Of a stretch of 64,000 nt of DNA, positions 21,917 to 35,296 are shown in pieces. The DNA is from Calvatia gigantea (taxonomy: Eukaryota; Basidiomycota; Agaricomycetes; Agaricales; Lycoperdaceae), in assembly GCA_025093985.1 (NCBI GenBank), contig JACAAK010000014.1, forward strand, positions 868,001 through 932,000. The letters run 5' to 3'. The notes under the pieces were generated by a model that did not search any database, was not told where the DNA came from, and saw nothing but the letters and a program-made list of their open reading frames with translations. Each line of letters begins with the position of its first letter. The first letter of the stretch is position 1. A program made the translations under genes and the position numbers.

Positions 21917-22593
21917 CACCAGACAAGATAATCTCTGACCACGACCCTAGATTCCAAGCAAACTTCAGCCAAGCTCTCATGAAATGCTTAGGAATCACTC
22001 AATCATTCTTGTCAGCCTATCACCCTCAGTCTGATGGAACCACCAAATGATTCAACCAGAAAATCTCTACATACCTGTCTATCTACTGCACAGGAAACCC
22101 CTCCACCTGGTCTGAAACACTCCCTATTCTCGAGTTCTCCCATAACTCAAGAACACATTCTAATCATAAACAAACACCTTTTGAACTCATGTATGGCACA
22201 AAACCCCATGGGATACCTACAATCCTTGAAGAATCAAACTTTACCACCACTGAAGAAAGAATAAAATCCCTGGACCATGCACAAAAAGAAGCCATTACTG
22301 CCCACAAGCTAGCTATGGAATACATGGAACAACGAATCAGATCTAAATTCAAACCCTTTACCCTAGGACAACAAGTGTGGCTAGAACAGAGAAACCTGAA
22401 ACTCCCATTCAAATCAAACAAGATTGCACTGAAATGCCTCAGACCATTCAAAATCAAAGAAATCCTATCACCACTCTCCTACCAACTTGATCTACCTGAA
22501 ATATGGAAGATTCACAATGTATTCCACACTATTCTTTTCTTCAAATACACTAAAAACAATATCCACAGTAAAGAGGCAGAAATAGAATACTAG
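21917..22593 (+). pseudogene. Family G integrase fragment (copy 1)
   Basis: It opens mid integrase with PDKIISDHDPRFQANF, holding the second catalytic Asp. SAYHPQSDGTTK-FNQKI follows; the expected catalytic Glu is Lys and the next Arg is TGA, so two transition changes destroy the site. The C-terminal domain (22189-22593: FTLGQQVWLEQRNLKL, RPFKIKEILSPLSYQLDLP, WKIHNVFHTILF) is intact to a TAG after EAEIEY. It is flanked on both sides by repeat D, and a near-identical copy lies at 26900-27208 plus 29530-29897. Confidence 0.75.
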
Positions 22594-23028
22594 TGTGTGA
22601 TAGGGATGTACTGCTTAGATTAAGCTGATGGAATAGATATTTAAAGATTTCTGTACAATACAAGTTTGTGGGGAGGCAATCTGACAATATGAGGAACAAT
22701 TCCACAAAATAATGTGAAACAATGATGCATAGAGAACACTAGAATAGCTAACTACCTTCAGCTAAGAAGAGTAAAGTCAAGTTACACTGTAAAGAGTACA
22801 ACTTGCGTCCCTTATCTAAGAAGTTAACAAGACATAGAACCTCAGGTACTCCCTAAGATTTACCCTTATCAAGTCAACAACCAGAAGTGCACTGTCCTAC
22901 ACTTGTGATACTCCAAGTACCAGGGTGCAGCGATGCAATACACTCTTAATCTAAGCTCACTTCATAAGTAAGCCCAAGGTCTTCTTCTTAGATTACAAAG
23001 GTCTCAACCTTAGCTCAAGTCACTTAAT
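22570..23028 (+). repeat. Repeat D, 5' part (copy 1)
   Basis: Starts TAAAGAGGCAGAAATAG and matches 35297-35755 of the uninterrupted D copy. It is cut after CACTTAAT by the LTR of element E1, which therefore inserted into D. Confidence 0.7.
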
Positions 23029-23414
23029 TGTTGTGAACTTTCACCAACCATATCAGCTCCATACTCATCTACATTCCAATTGCCTTTTGTACCTGTTTCA
23101 GCTATTCATGTCCCAGTGATCTCTGAGTAGTGACTTGTAGAACTACTACGCCATTATTATCAGATGTTTCATATAGTTAACTCCATCCATTCAACCAGAT
23201 GTCTCTCATATTTAAGTGTACATACATGCTCCTGTATTCAATACACTTAACCACCTAGTTCTTTCCCCTTACTCACCCTCAAGTCTTAGCTTAAAGTTGC
23301 AACCTGAGGTTTACTCAGACTAAGGTTGTAATATTTGGTTAAGCATCCCCACCTCACTTTGCAAGGAGTAAGCTGAAACAGGCCTGAACAAACAAAGAAC
23401 CTAGGAGCTAGTAC

Positions 23415-24560
23415 ATGAGCTCGAACCCAGATGAATATAGAGAGCCCAACCTTGAAGTTACAGACAATGAGTCAGAAACATTAGACAAAGAAGAAACAGG
23501 GAACCCCAAAGTACCTGTTGAACATGACAAATCTGAAGTACCAACTCAGGAGAACCCAACAGGAGAAGAAGAAGCATTATCAGAACTTCTAAATGAACTT
23601 GACTTAACAGAAGAAGAATTAGCACATCAGGAGAACCAACACAAGAACAGAAGGAATCAGAATCAGACAAATCAAGCTCAGAAGAAACAGAGACAGAATC
23701 AGACACCAACTCAAATATGACTGACAACGCCATGGTACTCACAACTACACCCAGTGGGAAAGGTTTAGTACTAGACCCCAGGTTTTTTGATGGCATCTGA
23801 GCCAAATTTGATGATTGGTGGAGAGCAATGACACTCTTCATGAAATTTAACAAGATAGTCTTGGCAGACGACAAAGCCATAGCAGTCCTGGCCAGATTAC
23901 AAGGAGGAATGGCCAGAGCATACACTGTCATGAAAGCACCAACAATCATAAACTCAGAAGACTCAGTAGGCTGGATAAAGTTCTCAGATAACTTCAAGAA
24001 GACATTCTCAGACAATGCCTCGAATAGGCAGAATGGCAGATCAAAAAATTCAAGCAAGGCAATAAAAACACAGTGGACTATTTGATTGAGTTTGAAGTCC
24101 TAAAAAGCAAGGCAAAAACCGACAGCAAACATGCCATGTTCTTGCTCAAGAAAAATGCTAGATAGGACATCATCCACACTATTACAGGATACCCACCCAT
24201 TACCAGGCCAGACATCTACACTGAATGGAAAGAGGCTATACTCTCTGTTGGGCAAGGATATGAAGCCTCTGAATACTGCGGGGACAAGAAAACCAGTACT
24301 GGCACTACATACAGAGGAATGGGAGAACCCATGGAGATAGGAAGCCAATGCCACATTTTTAATGCTGAAGGAAAACCCAAATGCTACAACTGCAGCATCT
24401 TCAGACATATGGTGAAAGATTGCAAAAAACCCAAAGAGTTAATCTGCTATAATTGCGGCAAGACAGGCTATATAGCAAGGCCTGCACTACACCCAAGAAG
24501 ATATAGGTCTGAAGAGTTGAAGAAGTTGATGAAGAAGAAAAGAAGGATTTTTCCAAAGAC
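23415..24560 (+). pseudogene. gag: E1 gag, frameshifted
   Basis: Starts MSSNPDEYREPNLEVTDNES. It has the gag core (ITLF-type MTLFMKFNKIVLADDKAI) and two zinc knuckles (CYNCSIFRHMVKDC; CYNCGKTGYIA then a frameshift before the last Cys). The second knuckle has Tyr in place of His-Ile context (GYIA), and the equivalent in E2 reads CYNCGKTGYIAKAC. Indels near 23640, 24020 and 24478 and a TAG near 24162 break it. It is homologous to B gag. Confidence 0.75.
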
Positions 24561-25336
24561 TCCAAGTAGGCACTACCTCGAGAGTTAAAAAGCTTGTATC
24601 TAGGGTATCAGACAAATTCTACACGATTCCTCAGAAAAAGAAAGCATGAACTAAACCTAAAAGGGAAAATACAAATGGCAAAAAAGGAGATAACAGTGAA
24701 CATAATTATAGACTTGGGATGCACAACCAGCAGCATCAGCAAAAAAACTAGTAGATGAAGAAGGACTCTCCACCCAAAAAACTGGGACAACAAATCTTGG
24801 TATTAAACATGGATGGAATACCAAATCAAGGCAGAAAAGTAATAGAAACAACCACAGTTGACATAGATATCCAAGGACACAAAGAGCAGATTGAAGCTTC
24901 AGTTATACAACTACAGGACCGTGTAGAAGTTTTCCTAGGACATGACTGGCTGGTCAAACACAACCCAGAAGTAGATTGGAACAATGGAGAAATCAAGTTC
25001 ACCCAATGCCTACCAAGCTGCCAATTCCCCCATCAGAACATCCCCATCACAGAAAAAAATACGAAGCATGGTCACTACAGAGGACTTATGGAAAGAAGAA
25101 AATGAGCCAGACCCAACCAAACTGGAAGATTTACCAGACTATGTGCAACCATTCACGCATCTGTTCAACAAAACAATGTTCGACAAACTCCCAGAACAAA
25201 CTGAATGGGACCACAAAAATAGTCCTAACAGAAAGATGCCCCAAAGGAAATAAGTACAGGAATATACAACATGACAGTCAAGGAACAAGATGAACTCAAA
25301 GCATTTATCAAGGAAAATCTGAAATCAGGACAAATA

Positions 25337-25744
25337 TGTTAAGACGAGTACACCACAATAGTTTGCACTAGTGGCGGAGGGGAGTCGTACTCACTGGGAT
25401 TGTTGAAATGCGCGTTATAGACCGTAGCTAGTGGATATCTTAGAGGAATGTTGGGCAGAGGATAGACTAAATTGTCTAAAGGATATACGCATACTACATA
25501 GGTCTTATATATGGAATGTCTCTGGTCTGTGCGCCGTTCTACCTAATACAGGTGAGGTCTTATCTGCCAGTAGCATATACAGAGCATACTGCGTACATTG
25601 TTCTATTTAATAGACATGACCAGCAACCTAGAGTGCGGTCTAGTACATTGTTCGTTATCTCTCTTCAAGAGTGAAGTTACTCAAGAACCCGTTTCAGCTA
25701 TAATTAGACTGAACCAACGTAGTGGTACGGATCGAGATTCAACA
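25337..25744 (-). repeat. Solo Copia LTR in E1
   Basis: 408 bp, the reverse complement of the Copia LTRs at 42723 and 49126, with TG/CA ends. It is flanked by the duplication AAATA (25332-25336 and 25745-25749) inside the pol gene of E1, just before the RT. This is a product of recombination between the two LTRs of a former full element. Confidence 0.9.
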
Positions 25745-26229
25745 AAATATGGCTATCAAAATCCCATATGCAGCACCAATCTTCTTCATCCCCAAGAAGA
25801 TGGCTCCAAGAGGTTAATCCAGACTATAGATGATTAAACAATGTAGTAGTCCAAGGACAAAACGCCACTACCAAGAATTGGTGAAGTAATCAACAAGCTC
25901 GGAAAGGCCAAATATTTCAATAAAACTTGACATTTTCTGGGATATAACAATGTCAGAATCAAGGAAGGAGACTAATGGAAAGTGGTGTTTCTTACCAATG
26001 AAGGACTTTTTGAACCAACAGTCATGTATTTTGGTCTTAGCAACTCACCAGGAACCTTCTCCAGAATGATAACAAGCATCTTCTGTGACCTCCTACAAAA
26101 TGGGGACATTGTAAACTACATGGATGACTTCACCATCCCAGGCGATACCAAAGAACAATTAAAAGAACAAACAATACAATTATTAGAATGAGCAGCTCAA
26201 TACAACCTATATTTCAAATGAACTAAATA

Positions 26230-26680
26230 TATGGCCCCACAGTACCAGACCTTAATCCCTTGAACATTCTGGATCCCTCAAGAATAAGCGGGAGGTATGA
26301 ATCTCCTGATAGCTGAATCCCTATGGGAGAGGATACAAAAGGATGGGATGACATAGAACCAGAAGTGTGTCAGAATCTGATGAGAGTAACCTAGGAGGGT
26401 TAGGCCGTTTTACAGGCCAAGGGAGCTTATACCAGGTACTAGAATACCCATTTTGTATATAAATTTCAAGAGGGACAAAACTGTTCCAATGCACTTAAAA
26501 TATTAATTAATTAATAACTCCCCTAAAACAAAGGATTACATAATCATACTTTGCATATGATTAGATAAGATACTGGACTATCTACAATTAAATTAGGAAG
26601 TGCACAGCCACAGTAGTCCTTGAGATATGAGCTGATCTTCTGAGAAGTTCAAAACATTGGAACGGTTTTGTCCCTTACTG
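26230..26680 (+). mobile_element. Tc1/mariner 3' fragment with terminal repeat
   Basis: It opens in the C-terminal transposase (PDLNP-type motif, ESLWERIQKD) with stops, and ends with a terminal repeat whose outward reading is CAGTAAGGGACAAAACCG. The end is followed by TA (26681-26682) within repeat D; in the uninterrupted copy at 21690 the target TA is single. An internal copy of the terminal motif (GGGACAAAACTGTTCCAATG, near 26475) faces the opposite way. The left end is cut at the junction with E1. Confidence 0.7.
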
Positions 26681-26682
26681 TA

Positions 26683-27208
26683 TGGTATACTGTTAGAATT
26701 GCTTTTAGCTAAGCACAGTGGTCACCCCATAGCTGCCATTATCTGTCATAAATGGCCATAGTGTTCTACAGTGATTGAGTACTCTTTTATTATACTGTTG
26801 GGCTTTTAGATTAGATTGTACTACTACAGGAAGGTTTGATGTAATTGGTAGATTAGGCTTGTATGCCTTAGTAAGTGATTTTCAAGCATGAAAATGGCTT
26901 TGCCATTACACCAGACAAGATAATCTCTGACCACAACCCTAGATTCCAAGCAAACTTCAGCCAAGCTCTCATGAAATGCTTAGGAATCACTCAATCATTC
27001 TTGTCAGCCTATCACCCTCAGTCTGATGGAACCACCAAATGATTCAACCAGAAAATCTCTACATACCTGTCTATCTACTGCACAGGAAACCCCTCCACCT
27101 GGTCGGAAACACTCCCTATTCTCGAGTTCCCCATAACTCAAGAACACATTCTAATCATAAACAAACACCTTTTGAACTCATGTATGGCACAAAACCCCAT
27201 GGGATACC
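26683..27208 (+). repeat. Second copy of repeat D end plus family G integrase
   Basis: Nearly identical to 21693-22215. It carries the D terminus and the integrase segment from PDKIISDH up to HGIP. Similarity stops at about 27208 and resumes at 29530. Confidence 0.75.
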
Positions 27209-28260
27209 TAAATCTTGATAAATTTACACCAAAGATAATTTAAATCTTGGGCAAGACAGACTAATACAATGGCACTACGCAGAAAGATTAGACCAGAGTT
27301 GAAAAGTTGCATAAGAAGAAAGGAGTTTTCAAAGACCGATGACTCCATTGATAAAAAGCTTGTAAGGATATCTAGACATTCTAAAAATCCTGAAAACAAC
27401 TCTACCTAAAATGGAATTATACAAAGAAAGAAAGTTTCGACATTCATTTCTTTAATTCGAATCAAATCGCATCAGAAAAAATGTAGGAGAATGAATCCAC
27501 CCAAAAACTTGGAAAAAAATTTGGTAATAAAAGGATGGAATACAAATCAATTGAAGGTAAAAACAAAGGGACATTCATATCAATGGACACAAGAAGATTG
27601 AACTCAGTATAATAGTCCGCGTAGAAGTTTTCAATACATGTAGCTGGTAAACAAATCCGATATTAGGAACAGGAGAAATAAACCCAATCCTCAATCTCCA
27701 TTCCCCATCAGAACATCCCATGCACATAAATTACGAACTGTCATCAGGGCATTATGAATACATTATGCCAACCCACCAAAGTAGGCAAGTTCCAGATTAG
27801 TGCAACATTCACGCATTGTCAACACTAATGTTGACAAACTTCCCAACCAATGAATGGACCCAATACCTAACAAATGCCAAAGGAAATCATTACAGGATTA
27901 CAACATGAGTCAATGACAGATGAACTAACATTTTATCAAGTAAATCTGAAACTGGACAAATTGGCACAAATCCCATATCAGCTCCATCTCTTATCCAAGA
28001 AAATGCCAAAGTTATCCCTAACTTGAGTTTATGTATATTCAATGAAAAGCCTCTACTAAGATTGGTGAATAATAAAACTCCAAAGCTCAATATTTCAAGT
28101 AATTGCTTCATGGGAAAAAATGAGGTCAGAGGAACAATGAAAAGGGGTTTCTCCAATAGATTTTTGAACAAGTTGATTTGGTTTAGCAATCCCAGGTACC
28201 TTTCAATGATAAAATCTTTGTGACCTCCTCAATGGGACTGAAATAATGGATATCACCTTC
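27209..28260 (+). other. Garbled family A protease/RT sequence, likely assembly error
   Basis: Compared with 31830-33450, the same landmarks appear in order (AAAAAGCTTGTA, CACCCAAAAACT, GTAGAAGTTTTC, CCCCATCAGAACATCCC, ATTCACGCAT). They are separated by very many small insertions, deletions and substitutions, and no open frame remains. The flanking segments are clean. Such dense scattered indels are typical of uncorrected long reads. The block lacks the solo Copia LTR found at this point in E1 and E2. Confidence 0.7.
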
Positions 28261-29321
28261 CCAGGGAACAAAGAACAATTAAAAGAACAAACAATACAAT
28301 TATTAGAATGAGCAGCTCAATACAACCTATATTTCAAATGAACTAAATATATCTTTGATGCAGAAGAAATCCCAATGCTAGGAGTCAAAGTGGGACATGG
28401 ATGAATTGAAATGGAAGAAGAAAAAGTGAAATCAGTATGAGATTAGCCCAAACCAAAAAGCACAAAAGGGGTAGAAAGATTTCTGGGCTTCGCTAATTAC
28501 TACTGACATTTCATCAAGAATTTCAGCAAGATCGCAGGACCATTAAACAAGCTCAAAGGAGTAACCACATGGGAATGGAACCAAGAACACCAGGCTGCAT
28601 TTGACCATCTCAAAAAATGCATCACTGAGGAACCTGTCCTAACACTACCACAAAGACAAGGCCAGTTTAGGGTAGAAGTTGATGTATCAGACTATGCATT
28701 GGGAGGTGTACTATCACAGCTACAAGAAGACAAATGGCACCTGATTGCCTTTACATCATGAACATTATCACCAGCAGAACACAACTACAAAATATACAAC
28801 AAAGAACTGCTGGCCATTGTCCATGCCCTAAAAGAATGGAGACACTATCTGCTAGACACCGAAGAAAAATTTGAAATCTGGACTGACCACAAGAACCTAA
28901 AGTATTACCAAGAACTGCAAAAATTGAATGAACACCAAGCCCAATGGTACCTATGCCTACAAGACTATGACTTCACACTATGACATGTACCTGGAAAGAC
29001 AAACACAAAGGCTGATCTATTGTCCCAAATCCACCAGATACCAGAAGAATGGGAAGATAAACTAGTTACCATGATCTGAGAAAGCTGGCTACAGACAGAA
29101 AACATGGACAACACTGTGCTCTTATAGGCAGAATTGTTCCTCAAGCCAATATTCCTAGAACGGATCTGGAACAAGCCTCAGCATGAAACAACAGTCCTCA
29201 CCAAGCTAAGAAAGCAGGAGTCCAAACTCACTGAGGATTGTGGAGTTGTCTACAGACAAAATAGTACATATGTCCCACCTGACCAGAAGCTGCAAGAAGA
29301 AATTCTAGCACAATATCATGA
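28261..29321 (+). pseudogene. Family A RT/RNase H fragment
   Basis: Clean copy matching 33455-34508. It has the end of the RT (GTKEQLKEQTIQLLE-like, EIPMLGVKVGHG), RNase H (VDVSDYALGGVLSQ; WTDHKNLKYYQELQ) and the start of the integrase (RQNSTYVPPDQKLQEE). Many in-frame TGA and TAG codons occur. It ends abruptly at the homopolymer. Confidence 0.75.
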
Positions 29322-29871
<550 letters not shown>

Positions 29872-29897
<26 letters not shown>

Positions 29898-30334
29898 TAG
29901 TGTGTGATAGGGATGTACTGCTTAGATTAAGCTGATGGAATAGATATTTAAAGATTTCTGTACAATACAAGTTTGTGGGGAGGCAATCTGACAATATGAG
30001 GAACAATTCCACAAAATAATGTGAAACAATGATGCATAGAGAACACTAGAATAGCTAACTACCTTCACTAAGAAGAGTAAAGTCAAGTTACACTGTAAAG
30101 AGTACAACTTGCGTCCCTTATCTAAGAAGTTAACAAGACATAGAACCTCAGGTACTCCCTAAGATTTACCCTTATCAAGTCAACAACCAGAAGTGCACTG
30201 TCCTACACTTGTGATACTCCAAGTACCAGGGTGCAGCGATGCAATACACTCTTAATCTAAGCTCACTTCATAAGTAAGCCCAAGGTCTTCTTCTTAGATT
30301 ACAAAGGTCTCAACCTTAGCTCAAGTCACTTAAT
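29872..30334 (+). repeat. Repeat D, 5' part (copy 2)
   Basis: Almost identical to 22570-23028, with a single base difference in CTTCACTAAG. It is followed by the LTR of E2 at the same position as in copy 1. Confidence 0.75.
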
Positions 30335-30717
30335 TGTTGTGAACTTTCACCAACCATATCAGCTCCATACTCATCTACATTCCAATTGCCTTTTGTACCT
30401 GTTTCAGCTATTCATGTCCCAGTGATCTCTGAGTAGTGACTTGTAGAACTACTACTGCCATTATTATCAGATGTTTCATATAGTTAACTCCATCCATTCA
30501 ACCAGATGTCTCTCATATTTAAGCTGTACATACATGCTCCTGTATTCAATACACTTAACCATTCTTTCCCCTTACTCACCCTCAAGTCTTAGCCTAAAGT
30601 TGCAACCTGAGGTTTACTCAGACTAAGGTTGTAATATTTGGTTAAGCATCCCCACCTCACTTTGCAAGGAGTAGGCTGAAACAGGCCTGAACAAACAAAG
30701 AACCTAGGAGCTAGTAC

Positions 30718-31875
30718 ATGAGCTCGAACCCAGATGAATATAGAGAGCCCAACCTTGAAGTTACAGACAATGAGTCAGAAACATTAGACAAAGAAGAAAC
30801 AGGGAACCCCAAAGTACCTGTTGAACATGACAAATCTGAAGTACCAACTCAGGAGAACCCAACAGGAGAAGAAGAAGCATTATCAGAACTTCTAAATGAA
30901 CTTGACTTAGCAGAAGAAGAATTAGCACATCAGGAGAACCCAACACAAGAACAGAAGGAATCAGAATCAGACAAATCAAGCTCAGAAGAAACAGAGACAG
31001 AATCAGACACCAACTCAAATATGACTGACAACGCCATGGTACTCACAACCTACACCCAGTGGGAAAGGTTTAGTACTAGACCCCAGGTTTTTTGATGGCA
31101 TCTGAGCCAAATTTGATGATTGGTGGAGAGCAATGACACTCTTCATGAAATTTAACAAGATAGTCTTGGCAGACGACAAAGCCATAGCAGTCCTGGCCAG
31201 ATTACAAGGAGGAATGGCCAGAGCATACACTGTCATGAAAGCACCAACAATCATAAACTCAGAAGACTCAGTAGGCTGGATAAAGTTCTCAGATAACTTC
31301 AAGAAGACATTCTCAGACAATGCCTCGAATAGCAAGGCAGAATGGCAGATCAAAAAATTCAAGCAAGGCAATAAGAACACAGTGGACTATTTGATTGAGT
31401 TTGAAGTCCTAAAAAGCAAGGCAAAAACCGACAGCAAACATGCCATGTTCTTGCTCAAGAAAAATGCTAGATAGGACATCATCCACACTATTACAGGATA
31501 CCCACCCATTACCAGGCCAGACATCTACACTGAATGGAAAGAGGCTATACTCTCTGTTGGGCAAGGATATGAAGCCTCTGAATACTGCGGGGACAAGAAA
31601 ACCAGTACTGGCACTACATACAGAGGAATGGGAGAACCCATGGAGATAGGAAGCCAATGCCACATTTTTAATGCTGAAGGAAAACCCAAATGCTACAACT
31701 GCAGCATCTTCAGACATATGGTGAAAGATTGCAAAAAACCCAAAGAGTTAATCTGCTATAATTGCGGCAAGACAGGCTATATAGCAAAGGCCTGCACTAC
31801 ACCCAAGAAGATATAGGTCTGAAGAGTTGAAGAAGTTGATGAAGAAGAAAAGAAGGATTTTTCCAAAGACTCCAA
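30718..31875 (+). pseudogene. gag: E2 gag, disrupted
   Basis: An acidic N-terminus (MSSNPDEYREPNLEV), a gag core (31133-31474) and zinc knuckles CYNCSIFRHMVKDC and CYNCGKTGYIAKAC. A one-base insertion near 31050 and TGA/TAG codons (31103, 31472, 31814) interrupt it. The E1 copy has extra indels. Confidence 0.8.
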
Positions 31876-31983
31876 GTAGGCACTACCTCGAGAGTTAAAA
31901 AGCTTGTATCTAGGGTATCAGACAAATTCTACACGATTCCTCAGAAAAGAAAGCATGAACTAAACCTAAAAGGGAAAATACAA

Positions 31984-32640
31984 ATGGCAAAAAAGGAGAT
32001 AACAGTGAACATAATTATAGACTTGGGATGCACAACCAGCAGCATCAGCAAAAAACTAGTAGATGAAGAAGGACTCTCCACCCAAAAACTGGAACAACAA
32101 ATCTTGGTATTAAACATGGATGGAATACCAAATCAAGGCAGAAAAGTAATAGAAACAACCACAGTTGACATAGATATCCAAGGACACAAAGAGCAGATTG
32201 AAGCTTCAGTTATACAACTACAGGACCGTGTAGAAGTTTTCCTAGGACATGACTGGCTGGTCAAACACAACCCAGAAGTAGATTGGAACAATGGAGAAAT
32301 CAAGTTCACCCAATGCCTACCAAGCTGCCAATTCCCCCATCAGAACATCCCCATCACAGAAAAAATACGAAGCATGGTCACTACAGAGGACTTATGGAAA
32401 GAAGAAAATGAGCCAGACCCAACCAAACTGGAAGATTTACCAGACTATGTGCAACCATTCACGCATCTGTTCAACAAAACAATGTTCGACAAACTCCCAG
32501 AACAAACTGAATGGGACCACAAAATAGTCCTAACAGAAGATGCCCCAAAGGAAATAAGTACAGGAATATACAACATGACAGTCAAGGAACAAGATGAACT
32601 CAAAGCATTTATCAAGGAAAATCTGAAATCAGGACAAATA
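31984..32640 (+). pseudogene. E2 protease and RT connector, cut by Copia LTR
   Basis: An open frame of 220 codons ending in the LTR. It has the retropepsin region (NIIIDLGCTTSSISKKLV; the catalytic Asp is kept but the Ser of Asp-Ser-Gly is Leu), then VFLGHDWLVKHNPEVDW and TEWDHKIVLTEDAP. The Leu for Ser change and the LTR make it non-functional. Confidence 0.8.
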
Positions 32641-33048
32641 TGTTAAGACGAGTACACCACAATAGTTTGCACTAGTGGCGGAGGGGAGTCGTACTCACTG
32701 GGATTGTTGAAATGCGCGTTATAGACCGTAGCTAGTGGATATCTTAGAGGAATGTTGGGCAGAGGATAGACTAAATTGTCTAAAGGATATACGCATACTA
32801 CATAGGTCTTATATATGGAATGTCTCTGGTCTGTGCGCCGTTCTACCTAATACAGGTGAGGTCTTATCTGCCAGTAGCATATACAGAGCATACTGCGTAC
32901 ATTGTTCTATTTAATAGACCATGACCAGCAACCTAGAGTGCGGTCTAGTACATTGTTCGTTATCTCTCTTCAAGAGTGAAGTACTCAAGAACCCGTTTCA
33001 GCTATAATTAGACTGAACCAACGTAGTGGTACGGATCGAGATTCAACA
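32641..33048 (-). repeat. Solo Copia LTR in E2
   Basis: 408 bp, with the AAATA duplication at 32636-32640 and 33049-33053. It is at the same site as the E1 copy, so the insertion and LTR recombination happened before E1 and E2 were duplicated, or the two are one locus assembled twice. Confidence 0.9.
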
Positions 33049-35296
33049 AAATATGGCTATCAAAATCCCCATATGCAGCACCAATCTTCTTCATCCCCAA
33101 GAAAGATGGCTCCAAGAGGTTAATCCAAGACTATAGATGATTAAACAATGTAGTAGTCAAGGACAAAATACCACTACCAAGAATTGGTGAAGTAATCAAC
33201 AAGCTCAGAAAGGCCAAATATTTCAATAAACTTGACATTTTCTGGGGATATAACAATGTCAGGATCAAGGAAGGAGACGAATGGAAAGTGGTGTTTCTTA
33301 CCAATGAAGGACTTTTTGAACCAACAGTCATGTATTTTGGTCTTAGCAACTCACCAGGAACCTTCTCCAGAATGATAACAAGCATCTTCTGTGACCTCCT
33401 ACAAAATGGGGACATTGTAAACTACATGGATGACTTCACCATCCCAGGCGATACCAAAGAACAATTAAAAGAACAAACAATACAATTATTAGAATGAGCA
33501 GCTCAATACAACCTATATTTCAAATGAACTAAATATATCTTTGATGCAGAAGAAATCCCAATGCTAGGAGTCAAAGTGGGACATGGATGAATTGAAATGG
33601 AAGAAGAAAAAGTGAAATCAGTATGAGATTAGCCCAAACCAAAAAGCACAAAAGGGGTAGAAAGATTCCTGGGCTTCGCTAATTACTACTGCCATTTCAT
33701 CAAGAATTTCAGCAAGATCGCAGGACCATTAAACAAGCTCAAAGGAGTAACCACATGGGAATGGAACCAAGAACACCAGGCTGCATTTAACCATCTCAAA
33801 AAATGCATCACCGAGGAACCTGTCCTAACACTACCACAAAGACAAGGCCAGTTTAGGGTAGAAGTTGATGTATCAGACTATGCATTGGGAGGTGTACTAT
33901 CACAGCTACAAGAAGACAAATGGCACCTGATTGCCTTTACATCATGAACATTATCACCAGCAGAACACAACTACAAAATATACAACAAAGAACTGCTGGC
34001 CATTGTCCATGCCCTAAAAGAATGGAGACACTATCTGCTAGACACCAAAGAAAAATTTGAAATCTGGACTGACCACAAGAACCTAAAGTATTACCAAGAA
34101 CTGCAAAAATTGAATGAACACCAAGCCCAATGGTACCTATGCCTACAAGACTATGACTTTACACTATGACATGTACCTGGAAAGACAAACACAAAGGCTG
34201 ATCTATTGTCCCAAATCCACCAGATACCAGAAGAATGGGAAGATAAACTAGTTACCATGATCTGAGAAAGCTGGCTACAGACAGAAAACATGGACAACAC
34301 TGTGCTCTTATAGGCAGAATTGTTCCTCAAGCCAACATTCCTAGAACGGATCTGGAACAAGCCTCAGCATGAAACAACAGTCCTCACCAAGCTAAGAAAG
34401 CAGGAGTCCAAACTCACTGAGGATTGTGGAGTTGTCTACAGACAAAATAGTACATATGTCCCACCTGACCAGAAGCTGCAAGAAGAAATTCTAGCACAAT
34501 ATCATGACATCCCAGATGCAGGGCACCTAGGCCAACACAGAATGATGGAATTAAACAGCTGTGACTACTGGTGGCCAACAATGTGGAATGATGTAAAGAG
34601 GTACATTCAAGGGTGCCAAGCCTGCCAGAAAAATAAAATGAGAATAACGCCACTCAAATTGCCACTCCACTCCCTCCCAATACCAAATAGACCTTGGGAA
34701 GAAATCAGCATCAACATGATTGGACTGTTACTGGAGTCAAAAGAAAAAGATGCAGTACTAGTCATCATCAACCAGTTCACAAAAATGATACAACTCATAG
34801 CAACAACAATGGATGTTTTATCCAAAGACATCACAAGGGTATATCGAGACAAGATATGGAAGCTACATGGATTACTGAGGAAAGTACTCAGTGACTGAGG
34901 ACCCCAGTTTACATCAGAATTCACCAAGGAGCTATTCAAAGGGCTCAGCATAGAATGAAATCTATCAATGGCATACCATCCACAAACTGATGGACAGACA
35001 GAACACATCAACAGAGAAGTGGAGACATACATTCGCCTATATTGCAATTATGACCAAGACAACTGGACAGAGTGGCTTTCTATTGCAGAATTCCAGTACA
35101 ATAATAAATGACATGGAGGAATATAAGAAACACCATTCTTTCTAAACTATGGATGAAACCCATGGAAGGGCAAGAACAAACCAACAACAAACAATCCTGT
35201 CACCACAGAGTTCCTAAAACACCTTCAGGCCACCTGAGACAATGCTGTATCAGTACTGCAGACATATCAAGAAAAGATGAAACAGCAACACGACCA
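33049..35296 (+). pseudogene. E2 pol: RT, RNase H, integrase
   Basis: RT has the NYMDDF motif near 33420. RNase H has VDVSDYALGG and TDHKNLKYY. The integrase zinc region (AGHLGQHRMMEL, CQACQKNK) and core (INMIGLLL with the first Asp as Asn, LSD-GPQF, TEHINREV) follow. The first catalytic Asp change (SIDLIG to SINMIG), Glu context and several TGA codons show it is inactive. It ends in QQHDH at the repeat D joint. Confidence 0.8.

Larger units (their letters stand above)
23029..26229 (+). mobile_element. Family A chromovirus E1, 3'-truncated
   Basis: Components are the LTR 23029-23333 (ends GTAATA instead of GTAACA), gag 23415-24560, protease 24675-25336, a solo Copia LTR 25337-25744, and the RT start 25750-26229. 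It stops abruptly at 26229, where a mariner fragment begins. Small 1-4 base indels relative to E2 break the frames in many places, while substitutions between the two copies are few. Confidence 0.8.
30335..35296 (+). mobile_element. Family A chromovirus E2, 3'-truncated
   Basis: Components are the LTR 30335-30636, gag 30718-31875, protease 31984-32640, a solo Copia LTR 32641-33048, then RT, RNase H and integrase to 35296. The sequence breaks at QQHDH, before the integrase end and chromodomain, and joins repeat D. Frames are better kept than in E1, but TGA codons replace Arg repeatedly (for example after LLE, LSD and KHPR-equivalent sites). Confidence 0.8.

Noticed and set aside
23029..26229. 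E1 as an independent old insertion
   Set aside because: It shares flanks, solo LTR and target duplication with E2, so it is the same insertion duplicated or assembled twice.
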